Notes under the pieces: generated by a model
What the model was told of the DNA's origin: nothing
What the model saw: the letters and a program-made list of their open reading frames with translations, nothing else
Databases searched by the model: none
Program-made: the position numbers and the translations under genes
Assembly (NCBI RefSeq): GCF_000143415.4
Contig: NW_003314330.1
Span: 558,001 to 622,000, forward strand
From: Selaginella moellendorffii
Lineage: Eukaryota > Streptophyta > Lycopodiopsida > Selaginellales > Selaginellaceae
Reading direction: 5' to 3'
DNA: 64,000 nt
Shown here: one piece after another, positions 1 through 9,447 of the stretch
Layout: the number at the start of each line of letters is the position of its first letter
Numbering within the stretch: the first letter of the stretch is position 1

Positions 1-2457
1 AAGCAATATAAGGCGTAAATGATAAAGTTCAGTATTAGATGGGGAAACAAAATACATTTGTGAAATAATACTTCATTGATGTCTAATTTGCCAATGATGA
101 GTGCGTTTATTAAATGTATAATGTAGAGGAATTTCAAGATATGTATATTGCCTTGCATTTGGATCATGTCTATTTAATTCAAACCATTTTGTTAACATAG
201 TACCATTTTGAGTAGCTCTTTGAAGTTCAATTAGCTCATTACCTTCGATGAAATAAACATTTTAGAAATTTTCTAGATGAATAGGAAGACGAATTATAGG
301 TGTTGAATGGCCATGCATTTTAAATTGAAAAAGTCTCCATATAGCTTCTGGAGCAAAAACATAACGGGTATTTAAAAAACTTGAAATTTCATCCCAGTTT
401 AAGTTATTATCATGTTGTTGAGTTGCTAAATGGATTTCAATAGTGGCACAGTCATAACCTTTGTAAACATATTGAAATAGATATTTAATACTTTTATAGT
501 TGCACATATTTCAATATTTATATGAGCTTTATATTTTTTACAAAGGTATTTGTTATAAGGTACAACCCAACAGTTATCCATATGACAACCATTTTTAAAA
601 ACTGTACGTCTGTTGTCTGGTCTATAATAATCTAGATATCCATTAACAGAAAATGTTGTTTCATTATTAAATGTTTTTGGAAAACCCTTCGAGCAAGAAT
701 CATTTTCCATGCAAGGACTATTAGGATAAAAAAAGTCCACATGGTCCATGTATCATATATGATGTAACTATTTCAAAGAGTTCAGGCTTGTCATGAGGAT
801 CGGGTAATCCAGCCATGATATATTGATTAATTGCATCACGGTCTCTAATTTTATTTTCATGGGCTAGAATTCCTAGAAAATGACAATGTGGGAGACCTCG
901 TTTTTGGAACTCAATTACATATATATATGCTATACATTTTCCAAATTTATGTCTTTTTGTTATATCTTTCAAAAATTCTTTAAGCTTAATATGGAAAACT
1001 CTAAAAACCAAATCAGGACGGTCTTTAGGGCTTTCATTTGGATGTAGATTTCCTATAATTTCTGGCCATTTAGGGTTGCAAGTGAAAGTAATGAAAATAT
1101 CTGGTTTTGAGTAATGAGCAACAATTGCCATTGCATCTTGATAATTTTGTTGCATTGCTCTGGGGCCACCACCAAAACTTGAAGGTAGTATAACAATTTT
1201 ACCAAGGTTCATATTTTCATTGAAAGCACGATTTGCAATATAATCCATAAGACCAGTATACATTTCTACTCGTAATTGTTTTTGGTGGGTACGATAATAA
1301 TACAGGTTATTACTCTCAACTTTGACATAAGCATCAACAATGTATTGTTGAGTAAGCTTGCCAGCATGTAAGATTTGGTCAAAACCTAATTGTAGTGTGT
1401 CTCTTTTAGATAAACGGTATGCATAATATAGAAGTAATGTAATTCGACGTCTTTGTGTATTCAAAATATTAGTATGCCATCCTTTATCACCAAAAGGAAA
1501 TATCAAAGGATAAACCATAGGATCACAATTAATATCAAGTGTTGAAATCGTTCTAGAAAGATTTGCCGTAGGATGTATACAAATTTCACGTCCATGTGGG
1601 GGTTCTCCATTCTCACTAACAAAAACAACAGCAACTTCATTTGTTTGTGGTATATTATAATGTCGAAGATCAGTTTCTTCATTCCTTAGTAACATATAAA
1701 CACCACGTAAAGGCCGGCCTGTAACTACTACTTCATGAAGTTCTTTTTGTTCCATTTCATACATCATTCTATAAGCCTGTGCATATGGATTAATATGACG
1801 AAGGAGTGTATCAAGATGTAATAATAAATCTCACTCGCAACTTGTATTAAATGGGTTTTGATGCCTTATATCTGTGGCTTCTTGTGTATCTAGCATATAA
1901 AGTTGACCATAAGATGGACTTTGATCGCTAGAAGAATGTGATGACATGACACTATGATAAATCTGTCCATGAATTCTAAAGCAATAAGGACCGTTACCCC
2001 TTAAAGCATCAATGTTAGCACCCATTGATACAAATGCAAGAGCACTATTATAATGTCTAATATTAGTTCGGAAATTAGAGTTTTTGTTTTGCTTATAAAG
2101 CGTAAGTAAAGTATTTGGCAAAGGTAATACAGGTGGCAATATCACTTGACCATGTTGACAACACATAGCAATGTTCTCATCTTTAAAATGTAATGCATTA
2201 CAAAAAACACAAATAGATGATAAAAAACCAATTTCAAAAGTTGAAATTTGTGAATCTTTGTAAATAGTGTGACTTGCTAGTGTGGTTTGTGAAGGTGGAG
2301 ATGGTCTACTGAATATTGCTTGATGTGTATATATTTCATTTTGATCTGAAGTAATTTGAAGTGGCTTAGAGTGTTTATCAAAATTATTTGTATCGAAATT
2401 CTTATCAAAATGATTGGTATTTCTTATAGTTCTAAGAAGATGACAAAGGCGAGGCAT
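1..2457 (-). pseudogene. Helitron Rep/helicase, N-terminal part, decayed
   Basis: Rolling-circle replication initiator and helicase of a Helitron; only the N-terminal and Rep parts lie in the window, and the helicase part would lie to the left. Reading from 2457 there is a Cys/His-rich N-terminal segment (CxxC near 2210, then CCQHG). Next comes the Helitron-like N domain, with the HUH signature LPHCHFLGI near 880-890 and the tyrosine region YLFQYVYKG near 465-490. Conserved blocks continue to position 1. The reading frame is broken by an in-frame TGA at 1831-1833, a frameshift near 735-745, another near 500 and a stop near 262. It is therefore a relic. The family call rests on motif order and is strong; activity is excluded by the breaks. 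Confidence 0.88.
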
Positions 2458-2460
2458 AAT

Positions 2461-2884
2461 TTAAAATTTCTTAATACAAAGCTAGAGAACTATAGCTTAT
2501 GCAGGTTTGTGTTTGTAAACAAACTCGAATTTGCAAAAGAAATATGAAATAGTATTTACTATGTGGTGGAGGTTAGGGATATAAATAAACATGAACCTAC
2601 TGTGTGCTTGGTTCTGTGTGCTTGTCTAGGATTTTCCAATTACTTGCCAAAGAAGGGTGTGCCACAAACTAAGAAGAAAAACTGACCTTTTGCTGCAAGT
2701 TGTTGTGATTCTTGGTCGTGCCCTCAAGCGCAAAACCTAATTGTGAGATTTAGGGTTATCGTGAGATTTAGCAAAAAAAGTGTGACGGATTGGATCTGGC
2801 GCTTTTGGGCGAGCGGGATTTCTAGGGCATTGCGAGGTGTCGAGGTTTGTCACCGCCCTAGCTACAGCGGTGTCAGGCTTGTCG
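2461..2884. other. Spacer upstream of Helitron Rep gene
   Basis: No credible coding sequence. It lies between the Rep start and the first captured gene fragment and would hold the 5' leader of the Rep transcript. The short open frames here have no family resemblance. Confidence 0.5.
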
Positions 2885-2977
2885 CCATAGCTCAAGAATC
2901 TGGAGTTTGAGGCCGCGGCTCGAATCGCTGTGCACATAAAGGAGAGTGGACGCACTGCTGCTGGAAAAGACCGATGG
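2885..2977 (+). pseudogene. DEAH-box helicase C-terminal fragment, copy 1
   Basis: The frame reads LEFEAAARIAVHIKESGRT, which resembles the C-terminal OB-fold tail of plant DEAH-box RNA helicases (a VDGWLEF.A.ARIAV..KE pattern). Only about 30 codons are present. The fragment is interrupted at 2977 by a TRIM element. Sequence resuming at 3751 continues the same segment as the uninterrupted copy near 7690-7800. The helicase assignment is from recalled family pattern and is moderate. Confidence 0.5.
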
Positions 2978-3750
2978 TGTAACGCATGTGATCATGGGAT
3001 GAGATTTGGATATACTGTCACCATGGATCCTTGGAACCTTAGGGATAAATGGGGATAAAATAGCCACTAAAGGCTCTCTCATCAAACAATTGCCCCTTTT
3101 CCAGTTGGCTTAAGGGGAGAGAGATAAGGTGTGCGGTATCAGAGCAAATGGCACGGGTTTGATTCCCATTGATTAGTGGCTACTTAAAATATAATATACC
3201 CTTGAGCAAGATATATTCTTACCCTTAAATTTGAAATCGTATGTATTAAGCATCCATGCGTACGTCCTTCCTCTTGTGTAGAGTATCCACGGACGAAGGT
3301 ATCCACCGTGGGACTGCGGTACGGGTGGATGACTAGTTGCCTCACATGGAATAGTTGACATCTCTAAAAGAGGGGTGTTAGTCAATAGTCAATGAGGACA
3401 TTGACATCTCTAAAGGGGGGGTGAGTGTAACACATGTGATCATGCTTGGAACCTTGGGGATAAATGGGGATTGTGTAGAGTATCCACGGACGAAGGTATC
3501 CACCGTGGGACTGCAGTACGGGTGGATGACTAGTTGCCTCACATGGAATAGTTGACATCTCTAAAAGAAGGGTGTTAGTCAATAGTCAATGAGGACATTG
3601 ACATCTCTAAAGGGGGGGTGAGTGTAACACATGTGATCATGCTTGGAACCTTGGGGATAAATGGGGATAAAATAGCCACTAAGGGCTCTCTCATCAAGCA
3701 ATTGCCCCTTTTCCAGGTGGCTTAAGGGGAGAGAGATAAGGTGCGCTACA
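2978..3750 (+). mobile_element. TRIM (miniature LTR retrotransposon), family 1
   Basis: Non-coding element with TGTAAC...CTACA ends and a perfect 5-bp target duplication GATGG (2973-2977 and 3751-3755). The 5' LTR is about 2978-3134, followed by a primer-binding site GGTATCAGAGC typical of initiator tRNA-Met priming. The 3' LTR is 3623-3750, preceded by a polypurine tract AAAGGGGGGGTGAG at 3609-3622. The 3' LTR lacks about 34 bp present in the 5' LTR. The uninterrupted site is present in the same window near 7763-7775, which confirms the insertion point. No gag or pol coding is present, so it depends on a partner element. Confidence 0.88.
3274..3669 (+). repeat. 197-bp tandem duplication inside TRIM
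   Basis: A segment starting TTGTGTAGAG at 3274 recurs at 3471 with only a few differences. Each unit carries internal sequence plus a polypurine tract and the first part of an LTR (TGTAACACATGTG). The element therefore has an extra internal copy of its 3' priming junction. Confidence 0.85.
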
Positions 3751-3845
3751 GATGGCTTCTAGTGTGGTAAGAAAAAATTCCATGTAACTGATTCGGGTCA
3801 AGCTTGATACTAAACTGCACCTCCAGGCCCTCGCTGCCGCTGTCG
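3751..3845 (-). pseudogene. RCL1 3' fragment, copy 1
   Basis: The minus strand reads VQFSIKLDPNQLHGIF, matching VQFSIKPDPNQLYGTF of the longer RCL1-like fragment at 7785-8577. In both places it abuts the DEAH fragment tail to tail, so the two loci are copies of one chimeric segment. Left of 3845 the two copies diverge. Confidence 0.65.
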
Positions 3846-3938
3846 CCTAGGAGTGGGATTTCACTGCCAGCCTCGTCCGTGTGGAGAATCCACAAGGAGC
3901 CGCAAGTGAAGCCAATTCTGCCGGCTCTTAGCTTCAAT

Positions 3939-4021
3939 CATGGCGTCTATAGCAAGTGTAGCTCTTGCTCCGCCCATGTCATCTTCTTCAAGACCAAGTG
4001 CCAGGTACTGCAAGAAAACAG
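3939..4021 (+). pseudogene. Possible orphan first exon (transit-peptide-like)
   Basis: ATG at 3939 opens a short Ser/Ala-rich, basic frame (MASIASVALAPPMSSSS...) ending at a GT donor (AACAG|GTAAAT). It resembles an organelle transit peptide. An in-phase continuation after an AG near 4650 is possible. The gene of origin is not recognised. It lies within the Helitron fragment array and may be another captured exon. Confidence 0.25.
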
Positions 4022-4987
4022 GTAAATCGCCACAGCAATGTAGTTCTACACCAAGTACTCTTCTCCAACTTCCTTATGCTTTAGTTTGATGTCGTAAGTG
4101 TAGGAATGCATTTTAGCTACATTTGGGAATGACGTTTCATTTGCTATATCGTAAAAACCTTTCTAAAAAACATGAGAGTTTGGTGGGATTTCCAGTATTA
4201 TGAGACTTCTTTGCGTTTGTAGATTTTGGATTCTTATTCTGAAGATTCTGAAGAAAACTATACCAAGGCCACTTCCCTTCGCTAAAGGATTTGTTAAATC
4301 ACTTAGGGTAAACTTTTTTTTGTTGCTGTCAATTTGAACTTAGATGCTAATGCTTATAAAATATAGGACTGACGAAACCAGCACTATGGAGTTTTTTTTC
4401 AAATTGAAGAATGGTGAAGCTTATAGAAAGGAAGCATTTGGAAGCAACTGGTATCCATGTCTCCTCATGAACGGTCTCATTTGTAGAGAAAGTTAGGTAT
4501 ACTGTCATTTATCAGATCTTAGGGACATCTCTAATGTGTCACTTGAATGTAGCCACAATTTTCAGTGATGGCAGCTCTTGAGCTTTATAAATAACTTGTG
4601 CTGCATGCAAATAGTTTTTTTTTGATCGAGCAAGTGGATTTTTTCTTGGAATGCAGTGCAGGCACTCTGGTGCGTTGACAACTGGGAGTCCCAAGCGAGG
4701 AGATCACAGGTGACTTTGTTTTTGTGTTCGCCATGGAAGATTTTTATTTTTATTTTTTCTTTCCAGATGCCACATATCTGCTCGAACACATTCATCTCTT
4801 TGGAGATATGACCTCACTCTTTACAAGGTCTTGTGTATTTACAGCAACGAATTTAATCGATTGTTTTTCTCATCTCCAGGGATATAGAGATTGTTTTGGA
4901 GAGGATTGTCTATCCAGTCAGCTCCTGATCAAGGTTATGATTTTTATGACCAGGCTTTTCAGTTCGCCCAAACTTTTGATTTATGTC

Positions 4988-5291
4988 CAGGCTATGGCTG
5001 ATGTTTGTGAGATTGGAAATACGGTATCTGGAGAATTGAGGAGCCCTGAGGAAGAAATTCAAGACTCTAGGCTGAATTACACAAAGGACGAAGAGCTCGA
5101 GCAGCTAATACATGGAAATGTCTGCATGGTCCATTATCCTGGTGAAGGTATTTCGAAATTTGCTCAGTGGTTAGTTTTTTCATAAGTTGTGATACAGGTA
5201 GCAAAGACTGTAGAACCAGCAGAAGGGTCGTTCTTTCTGGTGATTTTAATCCATTGCATGAAGGTCATCTTACACTGATGAGCACAGCATG
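4988..5291 (+). pseudogene. Nucleotidylyltransferase (NMNAT/CinA-like plant protein) fragment
   Basis: Two exons are visible. The first is about 4990-5147 (...ELEQLIHGNVCMVHYPGEG) and the second about 5199-5291, which reads RRVVLSGDFNPLHEGHL. The GDFNPLHEGH signature is the nucleotide-binding (G/T)xFNPxHxGH motif of the nucleotidylyltransferase superfamily. The preceding acidic linker resembles the plant family with an N-terminal CinA-like and a C-terminal transferase part (Arabidopsis At2g01220 type). The expected next block after the motif is absent: sequence after the intron at 5338 does not match. This is a partial, presumably captured, gene piece. Confidence 0.65.
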
Positions 5292-5337
5292 CACGTAAGT
5301 TTCTTGAAAAAAAATGTTTTTGTTGGTCTAATGCAAG

Positions 5338-5531
5338 TTACAGCCTTGTGCAAGGCGGCAATCCAGGAAGCTCTGGACGTGGTGGACGATGCCTTTCAAG
5401 CCCAGCTTCGTGACATGGATGACGTTGCTGGCCTACTGCAACAAGTGGAGCAATGCAGCGATTGGGAAGCTCACATTCTAGAGAGTCTTGCAAGAGACTT
5501 TGAGGTTGTAATAATACAATGGATCCCATAA
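5338..5531 (+). pseudogene. Unrecognised exon fragment
   Basis: After an AG near 5342 the frame CKAAIQEALDVVDDAFQAQ... runs about 55 codons to a stop at 5529-5531. It is acidic and helical and could form a coiled coil. I do not recognise the family. It may be the last exon of the chimeric transcript containing the nucleotidylyltransferase exons. Confidence 0.25.
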
Positions 5532-5641
5532 ACAACTATGCAGCAAGCTTATAGACAATACATTGTACAAATAGAAAATAAAAGCACACAGGAACAGGAA
5601 ATGAAAGCACACTGGAACAGGAAATAAAAGTGCACAGTACT

Positions 5642-6910
5642 CTAATCAGCCTTGAATGCAATAACTTTTGGTGAGCTTTGATCGGCACCAGTCGAAAATA
5701 AGAAGTGGCCTATTGGTGGCTTCTTTGTCTCCAAAAGTTTGATTGCCTCAAGCATTCAAGTAGAAGTGAACATTCTTAGAAACTGGCCAAGAGTGAAACC
5801 ATATGCTTGGTCTATATAAGTGTCCTCCATGCAAACATCTTGGGGGTGACCAGTATCTAGATAGAATTTGCCATGGACCCGCAAAGTTTGAAAAAACGTT
5901 CGTTCGTTCTTGCAATGGTGGCACCAACCAATATCTCGTGTTTGTTTCTCGACCCTAAACTTTTTGCAAACATGGCAGCCGCAACAAACAGAGATTGCTT
6001 GAGGTTTTCAGGGATGAAATAGCCATGCACCTATTGACAAAACATGTGTTTTGAATGGCTGGTATAAATCAAGAGAGACGTACCCCAAAGAAGTTCTTTC
6101 CGTATATGAATGAGACAGAGTGCAACTGCTTCTATATATGGTCCCAAGGCGTATCGTCAGGAATTTTCAAGACAATAGTCAAGGGTGCAATCCTAAACAC
6201 ATTTTTATCTTTAGTTCCTTGTAGATTGTAAAAAATATGACTTGGCATGTCCCCAGCAAACCATGATGATTTGAGCTCATGATAGATATGGTCCATATCA
6301 CCTAGCACATGCACCTATGTTTGAAGTTCACCAAAAAATCCAGTCAGAATATTACAAATACCTTATAGGTGATTTCAGCTTCAAGATCATCAGCAATGAA
6401 TATGATGTTTGTAGTGTTAGGTGTTTGATCTACACTAGTGATTGCCTCAGCAACCGTTGAAAAAGTATAAGCAGAAGCATCCACTGCAAACTTACTTAGT
6501 GGAACAATGTCTGATGGTCTGACAAAATCAAGCATTGGAGGAGCCTTCTCTAGCCATGCTCGAACATGTGTGGCCATAGAAATATCTACTGAGAGACGAT
6601 GGAGCCCCAAATGATATTTTAGATTTTTAGCTCTGACTTTGTAGTGTTGAATACACAGCCAGTTAGATGGCTTGAAAAGGTGGCTGTATTTATCAACAGC
6701 GTTGGCTGCCATTGAAGCTGTCGCAAGGTGCATACCGTAGTTGTCAGTGAAATCGATATTAAGGAACCTTGATGTTGATGCCATGCTTGTTGAGTGGATC
6801 TCATGTTGGAAATCATAACTGCCGTACCGAGATAATACATATATAAGAAGCGGCTCACTACCTGAATAGAGCTGTAGATCCGCAATATGAACATATGCAT
6901 ATTGTGTTTC
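5642..6910 (-). pseudogene. RPA70-like single-strand DNA-binding protein (Helitron-associated)
   Basis: Reading right to left there is an OB-fold pattern (IADLQLYSG near 6880, then FTDNYGMHLATASMAANAVDKY near 6700-6760), as in RPA70 DNA-binding domain A. The start of a second OB domain follows (FVRPSDIVPLSKF near 6500-6540). A C4 zinc finger (CGCHVCKKF ... GWCHHCKNE, about 5905-5975) corresponds to RPA70 domain C. The open frame ends at TAG 5642-5644 but has an in-frame TGA near 5756. RPA-like genes are known cargo of plant Helitrons. The same orientation and proximity to the Rep gene suggest it belongs to that element (inference). Confidence 0.65.
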
Positions 6911-7200
6911 CTTAGAAGAAGCAATCAGATTCTATATGCCAGGGTCTAGAATGCTATATAATTTGCACTTAGCTAAAAAAGCCCGTTACAAACCCATAAC
7001 TAAAAAAAAAATTCTAAAATTGAGTAGTACCTCCTATAATCCCACAGGGCACTTGGCTGGAAGTTTGTGTCTGAGCACCTGGATCAGGCCACAGAGAAGG
7101 TTTATAAAGCAAAAAAGCCAAGTGCTAGTACCTGCTAAAATAGCAAAGGGACTTTGGAAATGTAACGGCTGTAATGGCTGTTTGAAGTCTTCTTGTACAC

Positions 7201-7494
7201 TTATTTGTCAAGCTGTAAAGCACTATATTGGAATAGACTAAGTACCTGAAGCACTAAGCTCTGTAAGGTGCTCAGATCCTGGAAAGAAAAGTGATTAAAT
7301 TCTGGTTTATCAAGATAAACACAAACCTGTTCACTGTTCTCTCCACCCATTTCTACATCACCTAGAACTTGTTGCTGCTGTGAAGAAACATCATCTGGCG
7401 ATGGCTGGTAATTGTAATCTACATGATCTTGAGACCCCACATCAGAATCACTAGCTGCCGCTGCCATCAGAGAGGGCAATCCTGAATGAAGCAA
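7201..7494 (-). pseudogene. Possible N-terminal exon of the RPA-like gene
   Basis: A 97-codon acidic, Ser/Gln-rich frame beginning MLHSGLPSLMAAAASDSD. It lies upstream of the RPA-like exons on the same strand. No domain is recognised. It could be the N-terminus or linker of the RPA-like protein, or chance. Confidence 0.25.
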
Positions 7495-7595
7495 TTGATT
7501 AACTTTGGGTTAATCACAACCGTTGGCCCAAAGGCCTGCTTAATTATTGCCACGTCATTAGGCACATGCAAAACTCACAATAACTATTTCGCTCG

Positions 7596-7776
7596 ATGAA
7601 GGCGTCCAAAATATATTCCAGCTTCTTATCTTCAGTGGGAGCATCAGTAGATGATGACAATGAGAGGCAGATGATCGTCGTGGATGGCTGGCTGGAGTTT
7701 GAGGCCGCAGCTCGAATTGCTGTGCACATCAAGGAGAGTGGACGCACTGCTGCTGGAAAAGACCGATGGCTTCTAG
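7596..7776 (+). pseudogene. DEAH-box helicase C-terminal fragment, copy 2
   Basis: The frame includes IVVDGWLEFEAAARIAVHIK, which matches the pattern of the extreme C-terminal region of plant DEAH RNA helicases. It runs into RCL1 sequence on the opposite strand near 7785. This copy is uninterrupted and provides the empty-site sequence for the TRIM at 2978-3750. Confidence 0.55.
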
Positions 7777-7784
7777 AAAAAGTT

Positions 7785-8577
7785 CCATATAACTGATTTG
7801 GGTCAGGCTTGATACTAAACTGTACTCCCAAGAATTCTTTGATGGTCGGGAACAGCAACCCCTGTATGGCAAACAGGAAAGTTTGTGAGATCGCCTTCTC
7901 TCCTTTCCAGCTTCACAGATAAATACTTGGTGAGTTGAATTGACAACTCCTCCCAGCTTTATCTCCTGTAGCAAGGACATGGCTGCTTGCGTCCCCAGGT
8001 CCTCTGGAAGCTGGAGCTTGGATGCTCCTGAATGCGTAGCCGCGCACTCGGAGCTTAAAATGCAGCCAGTGGTCGTTTCTGCCACCAATGAGATCCCATA
8101 TCCCGGAGATCTGTGCCATGACAAAGGAAGCAAGATGAAAAAAGTTTACTTTGCAGCACAAAATCATGGAACTTACTTCCCGGACTCCGAACCAGTGTAG
8201 TGATCAGTAAAGATGTACATGTCAGGGAGCAAGCGATTTAGCATGCCACATTCGATTGGCCATATGAGGTGAGACGCATGTGGAGTAACTCACTCCTCAA
8301 ATACGTTTCACCACACCCATGTAGCAGCCTGGCGAAGGATTCTTAGCGAGGAGAGAAAGAAAAGAAGAGGAGTTTGGAGAAATTGACCATGAGGCTCTTG
8401 GGGACAATGGGAACTTTGAGGACGACTTCCTGCCACCCAAGGGAGGAGCTCCGCGGGCAACAACCTTGAGTTCTAGGCCTTTGATTGGAACACCAAAGTG
8501 CTTAAGCATTGGCAGTGTTGCTGTGCCAAAGGTGTCGACGCAGGGATCCCTGCTGTCATTCGTAATGCCTGTCAAAG
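7785..8577 (-). pseudogene. RCL1: RNA 3'-terminal phosphate cyclase-like (RCL1) fragment
   Basis: RCL1 is a nucleolar factor in 18S rRNA processing. The minus strand carries several consecutive RCL1 blocks. The first is GITNDSRDPCVDTF...TLPMLKHFGVP, starting at a splice acceptor at 8577. Next come LELKVVARGAPPLGG and, after a one-base frameshift near 8437, QEVVLKVPIVPKSL. Then come VVKRI near 8300, GYGISLVAETTTGCILSSE near 8050-8110, LPEDLGTQAAMSLLQEIKLGG near 7960-8010, and IKEFLGVQFSIKPDPN near 7800-7850. The 5' part of the gene and the final C-terminal block are missing. Introns are retained, so capture was from DNA and not from mRNA. Confidence 0.82.
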
Positions 8578-8593
8578 GCCACAAAGAATCCTT

Positions 8594-8880
8594 CTAGGAG
8601 CAAAATCTTGCTACTATTGCTGTCCAGGCCACCACATCTTTCTTCTTCATCCCTTGGAACACACGGATCGCGCCTCGCAAGCTGCCACACGCGGCATACA
8701 TGTCAATCACCGCAGTAGACACGATCAAGCTCGAATCCCAGCCAGCAGCAACCATTTGGGAGTGGATTTGCTTACCCATCGGAAGAAATCGTGATCCACA
8801 GCATGCTCCAAGGGCTGTGACCTACTTGATCCTGCCCGGAGTGACACCCTGGAGCAGCAATCTCCGGTCAACACTTTGCA
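8594..8880 (-). pseudogene. Pentatricopeptide repeat (PPR) protein fragment
   Basis: The minus strand reads GKQIHSQMVAAGWDSSLIV, then TAVIDMYAACGSLRGAI and FQGMKKKDVVAWTAIVA. This is the canonical plant PPR (PLS-class) repeat pattern. Upstream, LLQGVTPGRIK is followed by an in-frame stop. Only about two and a half repeats survive. The fragment directly abuts the RCL1 piece on the same strand. Confidence 0.8.
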
Positions 8881-9079
8881 TGTGCCACGCGTCACTGTGC
8901 CTTCCTCTCCCGCCCCACATGACTTGGCCACCTCCCATTGGCCGGGAGCAAACATCAACGCGATTATTCACTAAGACATGGTTAAAGAAATAACCCCTTT
9001 ACAGTTACCCCCCATCGGACGGCTGCGATTGGCTGGATCCGGCGGCCCAGAAAGTTTGGCAACTCCTTATTGTGATAGA
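8870..9079 (-). repeat. Candidate Helitron 5' end, repeated at 41735-41931
   Basis: About 200 bp here and at 41735-41931 are clearly homologous, and the similarity ends at the same point. Read on the minus strand the shared end is A|TCTATCACAATAAGG here and A|TCTATCATAATGAGG in the other copy. That fits Helitron 5' ends (TC start, insertion after A, TCT-A/C-T-A-like consensus). No target duplication is needed for this class. The Rep and RPA-like genes lie downstream in the expected orientation. The 3' CTRR hairpin end would lie left of the window, so the element cannot be closed here. Confidence 0.55.
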
Positions 9080-9447
9080 TTAAGGTTTTTAGGCTAATTG
9101 TTCTATATTCTCTTTCCCTCATATATTTATAAATTATAAACATGTTTATAATATAAACTGGAATAACATTACTATTAAATAAACTAAACATTGTTACATG
9201 CAACACTTAGCAAAATTATTTTCTTTTATTATTTAGGATTAATAAAGATAAATAAAAAAATTAGTTAATTTCAAGAATTCACTAAAAGGGTAAATGCAAG
9301 AATTTTCTCAAATTAGGCTTGCTTTGAGGTAACAAACTCCGCAGAGCTAAGATAATGGTCTGATCAATCAGGAAGAAGAAATCACGTTACCTGAGAGATT
9401 CGAACGCCCCCAGTAACGAGCCGTAAGTTTTAGGGTTTCAAGCTCAA
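9080..9447. other. AT-rich spacer and TEX261-like 5' region
   Basis: AT-rich DNA with short palindromic stretches (TATAAATTATAAACATGTTTA, similar to 25765-25800), followed by the leader of the gene starting at 9448. No gene is seen. Confidence 0.5.

Noticed and set aside
3274-3669. CRISPR-like direct repeats
   Set aside because: Only two units of 197 bp within a TRIM of a plant genome; no short repeat-spacer pattern anywhere in the window.
8498-8993. Plus-strand frames of about 97 codons
   Set aside because: Antisense to the RCL1 and PPR fragments, which are clearly coded on the minus strand.
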